Positions 9,596 to 17,894 of a stretch of DNA of 64,000 bases are shown here, one piece after another (position 1 is the stretch's first letter; each line of letters starts with the position of its first letter). The stretch spans positions 1-64,000 of the forward strand of contig JANQOF010000068.1 in the NCBI GenBank assembly GCA_028279215.1, written 5' to 3'. The notes under the pieces were generated by a model, which saw nothing but the letters and a program-made list of their open reading frames with translations, was not told the origin of the DNA and made no database searches. The DNA comes from Pirellulales bacterium (GTDB taxonomy: Bacteria; Planctomycetota; Planctomycetia; Pirellulales; Lacipirellulaceae). The translations under genes were made by a program, and so were the position numbers.

Positions 9596-10153
9596 TCAGC
9601 CGTATGCCATTTCGACCGACTTGTAGATTGTCTTCGTACGGCGGAAGCCTAAACGTTGGTAGAGCTGCACGGCGCTGCGGTTTTGAACAGTCACTTCCAA
9701 ATAGGCCCGGGCCAGCCCCACTTGCTGAAAGCCCAACAGCGCCGCCGAAACCAGCGCGGCTCCCACGCCTTGTCCTCGGTGCGGAAGCACGACACCAACG
9801 TTTTGAATGGCGCCGCAGCGTGGACTCGCCTTTACTCCCTGAATCGTCCCGCAAGACTCGGCTTCGCCAAATTCGTTCTCTGTTTCCACTAACCACGTCG
9901 CCTCCGGCACGAATCCTTCACCCGAAGAGATACCCGCCATTAACTCGTGGCACCCATGTGGCTCGCTTAACGAGTGAAAGATGCCGGCGTCAATTTCGCC
10001 ACGGAAGCTGTGGTACTTCGTTTCGGCATGGGCGTCGACCAGCGCGGGCGACCAAGGCACCAGCCGATACCCCAGTGGCAACCGAACCGGCGCGATACGC
10101 CGACGGTAGAGGTTGACCTCCATTCGGTAGCGTTTGAAGTAAGTCACACTCAT
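9596..10153 (-). CDS. GNAT-family N-acetyltransferase
   Basis: The acetyl-CoA-binding motif A is clear (VVLPHRGQGVGAALV), followed by motif B residues NRSAVQLYQRLGFRRTKT. This places the protein among GNAT acyltransferases. The substrate cannot be read from the sequence. A longer reading from 10237 adds 28 residues that do not resemble the fold, so I begin at the Met beginning MSVTYFKRYR (186 aa). It is a single gene with 285 bp on its 3' side before the LuxR-type regulator. Confidence 0.78.
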   Translation of the reverse strand: MSVTYFKRYRMEVNLYRRRIAPVRLPLGYRLVPWSPALVDAHAETKYHSFRGEIDAGIFHSLSEPHGCHELMAGISSGEGFVPEATWLVETENEFGEAESCGTIQGVKASPRCGAIQNVGVVLPHRGQGVGAALVSAALLGFQQVGLARAYLEVTVQNRSAVQLYQRLGFRRTKTIYKSVEMAYG

Positions 10154-10410
10154 GAAATCAAGACCACTGCCGCCAAGTAGCGAAAACGGCCAATAGGACT
10201 GCAGAGGGCGAAGACGGGTGGAGAACATGTGACCCAATCCGTCTTGGTCTGCCGAAGCACATGCAATCTACCGTTGCGTTATTTGTGCGTCAAACTTTTG
10301 CTGTCGCGATCAGCCCAAAGCGATGAGAGTAGGGCAGCTTGAATTGGTTGCGGCAACTGACCGTCTTACGACGGTCAGCGCGACACAACACAGCGTGCTA
10401 CAGCTTCGCC

Positions 10411-10439
10411 TTGACTGCGACGTGCCGAGCAACTAGATT
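10411..10439 (+). promoter_or_regulatory. Sigma-70-type promoter of the metal ABC operon
   Basis: TTGACT (10411-10416), a 17-bp spacer, then TAGATT (10434-10439). The -35 matches consensus at 5 of 6 positions and the -10 at 4 of 6. Transcription would begin near 10446, about 43 bp before the binding-protein ATG. Confidence 0.55.
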
Positions 10440-10453
10440 TTGATTAGTCAAAA
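10438..10453. promoter_or_regulatory. Palindromic operator candidate TTTTGATTAGTCAAAA
   Basis: The inverted repeat TTTTGA-TTAG-TCAAAA overlaps the last two bases of the -10 box and the predicted transcription start. A protein bound here would block RNA polymerase. Given the downstream Mn/Fe-type transporter, a DtxR/MntR-like or Fur-like metal repressor is the natural candidate; this is inference. Confidence 0.5.
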
Positions 10454-10488
10454 ACGGGCAAGTTTCGGCGTGGAAACGATTTAGTGTA

Positions 10489-11484
10489 ATGCACATTGCG
10501 GTCGACCAATGGCGAAGACTCAAGTCCGCGTGCGTCGTCGCGATGCTCGTAGGGCTAACGGGTTGTCCCAATAGCGAACACCATAAGCAAGCGATTAGCG
10601 CGTCGCCGGCGGAATTTCGTCACACTGGAGACACTCCTCTCGCGGTTTTCTGCACTACGGGGCAAGTCGCGGATATGGTGCGGAACATCGCTGGTCCGCA
10701 CGCGGAGGTCGTCGCGTTGATGGGCCCAGGAATTGACCCGCATCAATTCCGCCCCAAACCTTCGGATGTGCTTCGTCTACGACAGGCTGACATCGTATTC
10801 TACAACGGACTGCACCTCGAAGGGCGAATCGCTGAGACTTTGGAAAAGCTTGGTGAGCGGAAGGCCGTTGTGGCCGTCACTGATGGTCTCGTGGCTTCCG
10901 ACGATCCTCGCTTGTTAAAGCCCACTGAGTTCGAAGGATACTACGACCCGCACGTATGGCACGACGTCGAGCTGTGGTCGAGCTGCGTTGATTACGCGGC
11001 CGAACAACTGGCCGAGTTCGATCCCGAACGCGCCGACGACTATCGCGCCAACGCGAAGGCGTACAGGCAGCAGCTTGCTGAGTTAGACGCGGAATGTCGC
11101 ACCATGCTCAAATCGATCCCGAAAGAGCGCCGGTTGCTAGTAACCGCGCACGATGCTTTCTGCTACTTCAGCAAAGCGTACGACTTGGAGACGATTGGTC
11201 TCAAGGGAATCAGCACCGAAGATGAAGCTGATTTTGAACATCTTGATGAAGTCCGCCGCACAATCGTCGAGAGGAAGGTTCCGGCGGTATTTGTTGAGTC
11301 GTCGACGTCGCCTCGGTTGGTCAATCAACTTATCGAAGAATGCCGCGCTGCGGGGCACGAAGTTCACATTGGCGACGAACTCTACTCCGATGCGATGGGA
11401 CCAGCAGGCTCCGGAGCCGAATACTACTCGGGAATGATTCGGGCGAATGTTGCGGCAATCGCTGATGGGCTGGGTGGAGACTAA
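10489..11484 (+). CDS. Metal ABC transporter substrate-binding lipoprotein (Mn/Fe type)
   Basis: 331-aa cluster A-I binding protein (TroA/PsaA/MntC type). The N-terminus carries a lipobox (VGLTGC, Cys at about residue 26), so the mature protein is membrane-anchored. The expected ligands are visible: His in GIDPHQF, His in YDPHVWHD, Glu in [11 protein letters not shown] and Asp in YSDAMG. That His-His-Glu-Asp set, with no His-rich loop, fits Mn2+/Fe2+ (PsaA-like) rather than ZnuA zinc carriers. The ATPase gene follows 5 bp after its stop. The two likely permeases are about 12 kb away on the other strand. A palindrome on its promoter suggests metal-responsive repression. Confidence 0.9.
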   Translation: MHIAVDQWRRLKSACVVAMLVGLTGCPNSEHHKQAISASPAEFRHTGDTPLAVFCTTGQVADMVRNIAGPHAEVVALMGPGIDPHQFRPKPSDVLRLRQADIVFYNGLHLEGRIAETLEKLGERKAVVAVTDGLVASDDPRLLKPTEFEGYYDPHVWHDVELWSSCVDYAAEQLAEFDPERADDYRANAKAYRQQLAELDAECRTMLKSIPKERRLLVTAHDAFCYFSKAYDLETIGLKGISTEDEADFEHLDEVRRTIVERKVPAVFVESSTSPRLVNQLIEECRAAGHEVHIGDELYSDAMGPAGSGAEYYSGMIRANVAAIADGLGGD

Positions 11485-11489
11485 GCGTA

Positions 11490-12293
11490 GTGGACGCCCG
11501 GGCAAGTGACACCGAAAAAGTGAACCAGGCGTCCACCACAGCGCTCGAAATCCATGACATGACCGTCGCCTACCGTCGCAAGCCCGTGTTGTGGGACATC
11601 GACCTTGAGGTGCCAGAGCGAAAGTTAGTGGGCATTGTCGGGCCAAACGGGGCGGGCAAGTCGACGCTCATTAAGGCCATCCTTGGTCTCGTGCCGCTGG
11701 CAAGCGGAAAGGTGGAGATCTATGGAAAGCCGTACAATCAACAACGGCGGATCGTCGGCTACGTCCCCCAACGCGAAACGGTGGACTGGGATTTCCCCGT
11801 TACCGCGCTCGACGTGGTGTTGATGGGCACTTACGGCAAGCTTGGTTGGTTTCGCCGGCCTGGCCACCGTGAACGGCAGGTCGCCCTCGACTGCCTAGCC
11901 CAGGTTGAGTTGGCCGGCTTCGCCAACCGCCAAATCCGCCAACTCTCGGGAGGACAGCAGCAGCGAATATTCTTGGCCAGGGCGCTTGCCCAGGACGCCA
12001 GCGTTTACTTCATGGACGAGCCATTTGCAGGTGTCGACGCAGCTACGGAGGCCGCCATTCTGCGATTGCTGCAGAGTCTTCGCTCGGCGGGAAAAACAGT
12101 TTTCGTGGTACATCACGACTTACAGACCACCGAGGACTACTTCGACTGGGTGATCCTGCTCAACATGCGGCTGTTGGCCTGCGGCCCGATTGAGACGACG
12201 TTCACGCCCGAGATTCTGCAGAAAACCTACGGTGGCCGCCTGACCATCCTCGACCAAGCAGCCGAAGCGGTGCGTCGCCGCACTCCGGACTGA
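11490..12293 (+). CDS. Metal ABC transporter ATP-binding protein
   Basis: 267-aa ABC ATPase with Walker [10 protein letters not shown], signature LSGGQQQR, Walker [13 protein letters not shown] and the switch histidine in VVHHDL. Sequence features such as [20 protein letters not shown] are typical of the Mn/Zn/Fe (MntB/ZnuC/TroB) branch. It starts with GTG 5 bp after the binding-protein stop, so the pair is one transcript. A weak terminator (12311-12329) follows. No permease gene is downstream; the best candidates are the two permease-DtxR fusions at 24316-26994. Confidence 0.92.
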   Translation: MDARASDTEKVNQASTTALEIHDMTVAYRRKPVLWDIDLEVPERKLVGIVGPNGAGKSTLIKAILGLVPLASGKVEIYGKPYNQQRRIVGYVPQRETVDWDFPVTALDVVLMGTYGKLGWFRRPGHRERQVALDCLAQVELAGFANRQIRQLSGGQQQRIFLARALAQDASVYFMDEPFAGVDAATEAAILRLLQSLRSAGKTVFVVHHDLQTTEDYFDWVILLNMRLLACGPIETTFTPEILQKTYGGRLTILDQAAEAVRRRTPD

Positions 12294-12310
12294 TGCACGC
12301 AGTTTAGCCG

Positions 12311-12329
12311 ACTGTCAGCACAGTTTTTT
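12311..12329 (+). terminator. Rho-independent terminator after the ABC ATPase
   Basis: Stem ACTGT/ACAGT with loop CAGC, followed directly by six T. The stem is only 5 bp, so strength is uncertain, but position 18 bp after the stop codon fits. Confidence 0.45.
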
Positions 12330-12535
12330 CGTAGTTCTGGCGTTGCGGCGCGTTTTTTCCTCCGTGTTGGCATCGAGCACCGAGTTGCGGTATGATGTAG
12401 GCCAGCGAAAGTCGAAGTTTTCGCTAGATTGCAACGCTTCTATACTGCCCCATAGGCGTGGCAAACTCCCTCCACACGCGCTGACAGTGCTACCGTCGCG
12501 CTGCTGTTATTCGAGCGATATAGGGCGTACTAGTA

Positions 12536-13567
12536 GTGAAGAACGGTTACCGTATTGGCTCCTGGACTGTACTCTGGCTCGTTGCACTGCGGGTACTCAT
12601 CGGCTTGCAGTTCCTCGCTGCGGGGCTGGAGAAACTCGATCCGAGTTTTTCCTCGGCGGGCTTCTTGCGTTCGGCAAACGGACCGCTTGCCGAGTTTTAC
12701 CAGGGCATGGCGCCACTGCCGCATCGTTGGGACGTATTGGCCGACCGGCCGCTGCCAGCCGCTACGAAGTTCGAGGGTGACCGTCGTTATTTGGGAGACG
12801 ATGGAGAACTCCAAGACAAAGCTTCAAGGAAAGATCGTGTGGGGCACATTCCGTTCCCGACTGCGGCCCATGGCCCCTGGGCGAGCCAGGTGGCCAAAGA
12901 CTGGCAAGACACCGTGGAGCGGGTAAAGCGCGTTGCAACGTTGACCGAAGAGCAATGCGAAGCAGCCGACGCCATTTTGGCTGATAAGCTAACACGGCTC
13001 GCACGGTACTTCGAAGAGCAGCGTGGGGCCCTTGAAGAATATCAACACGAAGTCAACGCTCGCCTCAACGAAATGCTCAGTAGCGACGCCCGCGGAGAGT
13101 TGCCCTACGTCGACGAGCGAATCGCCAAGAAGAAGTCGGAAGTTATGGGCTTAGTGCGGCCCCTGGTAGCCGATATCGAGGCTGAGGAAAACCAGCTCAA
13201 GAGTCAGCTCCACAACCTTCTTACCAACGAGCAGAAGGAGTCCAAGTTGGTCAAGGAACAGTGGACGCAGGCTATTCGTCCGACTACTCAGCTCGACAGC
13301 ATCGACCTGGCCGTTACGGTAGTCACGCTGGCGGTTGGCGGATTGCTGATTGCTGGGTTGTTTACCCGGCTGGCGGCCTTAGTAGGTGCCGGATTCCTGC
13401 TCTCGGTCATGTCGACCCAACCACCCTGGGCCGAGGGCGTAGCGCAAACCGCCAAGCTGCTGGCGGCGTACCAAGGTATAGAGGTGGTTGCCCTGCTACT
13501 GCTAGCCGCCATTGGCGCCGGAATGTGGGCAGGGCTCGACGGGCTGTTGTGGCGACGCGCCGAGTAA
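12536..13567 (+). CDS. DoxX-like membrane protein with a long inserted segment
   Basis: 343 aa from a GTG start. Residues 10-45 (LRVLIGLQFLAAGLEKLDP) match the first helix of DoxX-family proteins. The remaining helices come only after residue 255 (VTVVTLAVGGLLIAGLFTRLAAL, then two more). Between them lies a ~200-residue, charged, mostly helical insertion (about 50-250) with coiled-coil-like heptads. The usual DoxX protein is about 130-160 aa, so this is a family core split by a large soluble domain, probably outside the membrane. The TAT-exported oxidoreductase gene begins 70 bp downstream, suggesting a shared transcript and perhaps function. Confidence 0.7.
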   Translation: MKNGYRIGSWTVLWLVALRVLIGLQFLAAGLEKLDPSFSSAGFLRSANGPLAEFYQGMAPLPHRWDVLADRPLPAATKFEGDRRYLGDDGELQDKASRKDRVGHIPFPTAAHGPWASQVAKDWQDTVERVKRVATLTEEQCEAADAILADKLTRLARYFEEQRGALEEYQHEVNARLNEMLSSDARGELPYVDERIAKKKSEVMGLVRPLVADIEAEENQLKSQLHNLLTNEQKESKLVKEQWTQAIRPTTQLDSIDLAVTVVTLAVGGLLIAGLFTRLAALVGAGFLLSVMSTQPPWAEGVAQTAKLLAAYQGIEVVALLLLAAIGAGMWAGLDGLLWRRAE

Positions 13568-13637
13568 CAACTTTCCTATTAATTCGTCTCGGCACTCGGT
13601 GCGTGCCGACGCTTCCAATCGCTGGAGACCACGGGCA

Positions 13638-15479
13638 ATGCAATTGACCGACGAACAGAAAAAAGAAGCCAAGCAAAATTACGAGGACACGGTTAAGGTC
13701 ACTCGTCGCGGCTTCCTCAGTACATTGCCGGCAGCCGTGGTTGCCGGTGGCGGATTGGGTGCAGCGTACTTTGGCTACAAGCAAATCGAAGACCCGCTAC
13801 GAGTCGGCATCATCGGTACTGGCGACGAAGGCAACGTGCTGATTGGCGCGCTCAATCCCGACTTCATTGAAGTCAAAGCGATCTGCGACATCCGGCCCTC
13901 GAGCATTCACCGCGCCTTTAATGGCGACTGGCCCTCGAGCAAGATGCAACCGGCGCGCCCTGGACTAGTCAACGTTTATGGAGAAAAGAAGGGCTGGAAG
14001 ACGGAATCCGACGCCCGTAAGGACGTGAGGGTCTACACCAACGGCTACGACGAACTGCTCGACGACGACGAGATCGAGGCGGTGATCATTGCCCTGCCCC
14101 TGTGGCAACACGCTCCGTGTGCCATCGATTCAATGCTCGCTGGCAAGCACGTACTAACCGAGAAGCTAATGGCCCACAGCGTCGGCGAGTGCAAGGAAAT
14201 GGGCCGCGTCGCAAAGAAGACCGGCAAGCTCCTAGCGACCGGCCACCAGCGTCACTACAGCGTGCTGTACGCAAACGCCGTGGATACTATCAAGCAAGGC
14301 GTTATCGGCGACATCCACCATATTCGCGCCCAATGGCACCGGACGGCCGACAGTTGGCGTCCGCCATTGCCGGACAGCGATGGCTACGACTTGGCGGCAT
14401 TTAACGCGGATATTCGCGAACTCGATATCAAGCGTAGAGATGGCAAGCTATCCACCGACGACTACAAAGAGGCCCGCGCCGCGCTCGACGCCGAACACGG
14501 CGTATTGTCGAAGCTGCGAAGCGTGAAGGGACGCGCAAGTAACCCTTCTATAAAAGGCAAGGAACATGAGGGTTGGGTCAAGTGCATGGAACAACTTGAG
14601 CAACTTGTCAAAGACGGCGCCGTACCCGCCGCGGCTTACGGTTACCGGCCACACACAGTGACCGAGAGCAACTACAAGTGCACGCCGCTGGAAGAATTGA
14701 TTCGCTGGCGGCTGTGGAATCGCACCGGCGGAGGTCTTATGGCCGAGCTCGGTAGCCACCAACTCGACGCCTCGGGCATCTTCATTTCCGCCCAGTTCGA
14801 CGGACACGCGAAGGTAAATCCGCTGAGCGTCACCGGCGTGGGCGGACGCCATCTGTACGAGGCCAACCGCGACATCGACGATCACGTCTATTGCAGCTTC
14901 GAGTACCCTGGCAAGGGTTACTTCGTCGACGACGATCCCTCCAAGGCCGTCGCCGACCCCAACAAGAAGGTGGTAGTCACCTATTCGTCGATCAACGGCA
15001 ATGGCTACGGCGGCTACGGCGAAATCGTGATGGGCACCGATGGCACGCTCATCCTCGAACGCGAAAGCGAGACCTACTTGATCGGCGGCAACAAGAAGAC
15101 TGCGGTGAATGTCGAGAAGGACGCCGACAAGGACACCTACGAGACCGGAGGCGGCGCCGCCGTTGCGGCACAGGTGCCTACCGAGAATGTCAGTCGCGGC
15201 TATCGTGAGGAGATCGAGCACTGGGCTTGGTGTATCCGCAACGACCAGAAGCCCGAGACGCTTCACTGTCACCCGAAGGTGGCGATGGCCGACGCGGTGA
15301 TCGCGCTAACGAGTAACTTGGCCATGGATCGGAACGAGCGAATCGAATTTAAAGACGAATGGTTCGATATCGACTCCGACGAAGTCCCGGCGGGCGAGCC
15401 CCCGCGCGACGTCAACTCGATTGGCCGATCGAAGTTTGGCGCCCCGCAGCCATCGGGCGACGCGGAAATGACGACGTAG
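13638..15479 (+). CDS. TAT-exported Gfo/Idh/MocA-family oxidoreductase
   Basis: Start chosen at 13638, giving a 613-aa protein whose N-terminus carries a twin-arginine signal (VTRRGFLSTLPAAVVAGG); an upstream in-frame start would bury it. The Rossmann motif LRVGIIGTGDEGNVL and the EKLMAHSVGECKEM block (with the conserved Glu-Lys pair) mark the Gfo/Idh/MocA family, which oxidises or reduces sugars and related alcohols with a nicotinamide cofactor. A Gly-His-containing stretch (ATGHQRHYSVLY) follows, as in the family's substrate region. It is longer than the usual 350-450 aa because of an inserted segment near residues 245-330. Planctomycetes encode many such secreted members; the substrate is unknown. 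Confidence 0.88.
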   Translation: MQLTDEQKKEAKQNYEDTVKVTRRGFLSTLPAAVVAGGGLGAAYFGYKQIEDPLRVGIIGTGDEGNVLIGALNPDFIEVKAICDIRPSSIHRAFNGDWPSSKMQPARPGLVNVYGEKKGWKTESDARKDVRVYTNGYDELLDDDEIEAVIIALPLWQHAPCAIDSMLAGKHVLTEKLMAHSVGECKEMGRVAKKTGKLLATGHQRHYSVLYANAVDTIKQGVIGDIHHIRAQWHRTADSWRPPLPDSDGYDLAAFNADIRELDIKRRDGKLSTDDYKEARAALDAEHGVLSKLRSVKGRASNPSIKGKEHEGWVKCMEQLEQLVKDGAVPAAAYGYRPHTVTESNYKCTPLEELIRWRLWNRTGGGLMAELGSHQLDASGIFISAQFDGHAKVNPLSVTGVGGRHLYEANRDIDDHVYCSFEYPGKGYFVDDDPSKAVADPNKKVVVTYSSINGNGYGGYGEIVMGTDGTLILERESETYLIGGNKKTAVNVEKDADKDTYETGGGAAVAAQVPTENVSRGYREEIEHWAWCIRNDQKPETLHCHPKVAMADAVIALTSNLAMDRNERIEFKDEWFDIDSDEVPAGEPPRDVNSIGRSKFGAPQPSGDAEMTT

Positions 15480-15497
15480 CGAGCTGGCTGACTCCTA

Positions 15498-16061
15498 TCA
15501 CGGTTGCCCAATCAGCTTGAGGAAGAACTCCTTCGCTGCAGCGTCTACGCCGCGCACGTCGATTACGTGCTCACCGTAGCCAAATTGGGCCAGAACGTAG
15601 TGCCCGACGCCCATTTGAGCAACAGCGACATGGCCGCTATAGACGAACTGCCCAACGCCCACGGCGACAGCCAGGGCCGCCTGGCCAATGGCGAGCACGC
15701 CAGTGGATGCTTGGCCGAGCCCGAAGAGCACACCGAGGGCTAGCTGTCCAATGGCCACCAGGCCGACGGCCATCTGTCCGATGGCGATAACGCCGGTCGC
15801 CCGACGGCCCATGGCGATGACGCCCACAGCCGGAATTCGCCGACCTGTCTCGGGGCACTTCCCCCAGGTGATATGGACCAGGGGAATTCCAGCGGCCGTG
15901 GCGTGCGAAGCATACTCGGCAAACATCGACCCGTCCGAGTAGAGGTACCGGCGCCACGAACCGAGCGCCGTTTCGGTCCACTCATAGTCGATCTCCTGGT
16001 TCAGCAGATTGCTAGCGGTTGTTGGCGCCTGGGTGGCCACGATCGCGCTCCTCAAACGCAC
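15498..16061 (-). CDS. Glycine-rich decapeptide-repeat protein
   Basis: 187 aa. Residues about 80-163 consist of seven to eight imperfect ten-residue repeats of the form G-(V/L)-(I/V/L)-A-(I/M)-G-(Q/R)-x-A-x, for example GVIAIGQMAV and GLVAIGQLAL. The periodic small/hydrophobic pattern could build a parallel beta solenoid or pack as membrane-embedded hairpins. The N-terminal 70 residues look globular (YEWTETALGSWRRYLYSDG, HITWGKCPETGRRIP), and a short C-terminal tail follows. No catalytic motif is visible. It lies 39 bp from the DUF1598 gene on the same strand, so co-transcription is possible. I do not know its function. Confidence 0.75.
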   Translation of the reverse strand: MRLRSAIVATQAPTTASNLLNQEIDYEWTETALGSWRRYLYSDGSMFAEYASHATAAGIPLVHITWGKCPETGRRIPAVGVIAMGRRATGVIAIGQMAVGLVAIGQLALGVLFGLGQASTGVLAIGQAALAVAVGVGQFVYSGHVAVAQMGVGHYVLAQFGYGEHVIDVRGVDAAAKEFFLKLIGQP

Positions 16062-16100
16062 GGAGTACTGTAGGAACGCTCGCCTAGAAAGGCACGGCGG

Positions 16101-17450
16101 CTACTTGGCGTCCCACCACCAACTTTGTTCGCTTGCCAAACGAGGTTCTTGGTCGGCAATCGCGTCAATCCTGGCGACGCTTTCGCTCTGGCCAAGCACT
16201 TCGCCAGGAGCGATCTGCACTCCGCCCGAGGCGCTGACCAACCACTGCCCGCCCTGGCGGATGAAAGTGGTTTGCGTGGCTACCTGCCTGGGAGCATTGA
16301 ACTCGTCCACTTCGAACTTGCCGGCCAGCCAAGGCATGTCGAGCCCAACCTGTTCGGCCATCCCTTCGTGAACGATCAAGGTGGTTGCGACTGCTAGATC
16401 GATGGCGTTGCGAAGGTGGCCAAAACTCGAGTCGTGATTCGCCAGGTCCTCAAATCGCTCGGTGAATGTGTCGGCCCATTGTTGCGCCGCGGCGCCGGCC
16501 TTGGCGGTGCGGGTCTTTTCGCCGGCCGCGTTTACGAAGTCTTCCTCCGTCAGGCATCTGACGCCCTGGCCACGGAGTTCCCAAGCCAACCCGGCTTCGT
16601 CGCGTAGAAGCGGCTCGTAGCTGGGTGCGAGCCACCAACGGGGCAGCATGTTTTGAGTCACTTTGCCGCGACGCTTGCCAAGTATCTCAAGATAGCTTGG
16701 CATGCCGTCTATGGGAGCCTCTTCAAAACCCATGGCCAGTCGTTTCATGCGGAAGTCGGCCGCAACCATGCTACGGGCAAAGTGCGATGTTACGGGAACA
16801 CCTGTCACCGAGATGTTTTGGTACCCCAACGCTTGGGCGATCATCTCAGCCGCCCGCTGCGGGCGGATGTTAGGCTTGAACTTCCGCGACACTTGCTGCA
16901 CTCTGGCGAGTCCGTCGGCGGTGGGGTCGATCGAGCAGCTCATGCCGGCGCCAGGCTGCGCCATGGCCGCTCGCAGCGCAACCATGAAGTCGTCGAGCGC
17001 CACCACTGGGCGTCCGGTGGTCTGGCCCACGATGTTTCCAAGCGCGTCAGCCCTCCAGCCCTCCGCTGGTCCAGCGATCACAATGTCGCGCTGCTCGGGG
17101 TAGACCAGCACGTACTGCACGCGCTGAATCCCACCCATTAGCATTACCTCATCGGGCACCGGCACCCCGGCAGCCATCTTCTCAGCGATGATTTCCTCAA
17201 CCCTTCGAAGCGAGACAAAGCGCAGATCGCTAGCCTTGGTTAGTTCGCCCGGCACGGGGTCGAGGCCGTTCTCCCAGGCGGTCTTGAGCTGCTCTGGATC
17301 ACCAACCTCGGGATTCGATAGCACGCCTTGGGCATCGATCGAAACGCCGCCCACCGCATTCTGGCGAAGGAATCCCCCGGCTAAGGCCGTTTGGCTCAGC
17401 ACAGCCATCACAGTGATCGCGGCGACAGAGCTTCGTGAGACCAATTGCAT
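16101..17450 (-). CDS. DUF1598-type secreted protein
   Basis: 449 aa with a signal peptide (hydrophobic 10-24, ending in TALAGG). The sequence GGFLRQNAVGGVSIDAQGVLSNPE followed by LRFVSLRRVEEIIAEKMAAG and QYVLVYPEQRDIVIAGPAEGW matches the DUF1598 family, which is essentially restricted to planctomycetes. Function is unknown; export suggests a periplasmic or envelope role. It precedes the glycine-repeat gene on the same strand, with 39 bp between them. Confidence 0.82.
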   Translation of the reverse strand: MQLVSRSSVAAITVMAVLSQTALAGGFLRQNAVGGVSIDAQGVLSNPEVGDPEQLKTAWENGLDPVPGELTKASDLRFVSLRRVEEIIAEKMAAGVPVPDEVMLMGGIQRVQYVLVYPEQRDIVIAGPAEGWRADALGNIVGQTTGRPVVALDDFMVALRAAMAQPGAGMSCSIDPTADGLARVQQVSRKFKPNIRPQRAAEMIAQALGYQNISVTGVPVTSHFARSMVAADFRMKRLAMGFEEAPIDGMPSYLEILGKRRGKVTQNMLPRWWLAPSYEPLLRDEAGLAWELRGQGVRCLTEEDFVNAAGEKTRTAKAGAAAQQWADTFTERFEDLANHDSSFGHLRNAIDLAVATTLIVHEGMAEQVGLDMPWLAGKFEVDEFNAPRQVATQTTFIRQGGQWLVSASGGVQIAPGEVLGQSESVARIDAIADQEPRLASEQSWWWDAK

Positions 17451-17894
17451 GCTCGTCTCTCCCAGTTCGCAAAGGTGGTTGGGGCGGCCGGTCGGCGGAA
17501 TGCCCGGTAGGTGAATGGTTAGAACTCGTGGCGGTCCACCACGGGAACCTTGGCATTGTTAGAATAATCGCCAAGAGCTCTCCCGGCTATTCCAAAATAA
17601 TCCCTAAGTCTCGCCCTCGCAAATGGTTTCGTTCACCGAAGAGGTCAATTATCGCCATCGGTGGCCCGAACGCCAGCATCGCCTAACATTTTCGGAGATA
17701 CTCTATCGTTGAACAACCAGCTTTGAATCATCGTAAGTGGCGTTCCCCAGAGTATTTCCGATCAACGTGGCTTGATGAGTTGGGTATAGTAAGAATAGGC
17801 TGGACTACAAGAGGACTCCACACCAAGTTCCACCCTAAGGCAGCATTTCTGATACTGTCGATGCCGACACCCAAGGAGCGAAACTCCCGATTCG
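17451..17894. other. Divergent intergenic region, no gene seen
   Basis: 444 bp between two divergently oriented genes. It must hold both promoters. I find no convincing -35/-10 pair, sigma-54 site or palindrome; a TATAGT hexamer near 17786 lacks a matching -35 element. Confidence 0.4.

Noticed and set aside
8515..10116. 533-codon plus-strand open frame opposite the LuxR and GNAT genes
   Set aside because: Composition is Ser/Arg/Pro-rich with no domain; it mirrors two genes that have clear families on the other strand.
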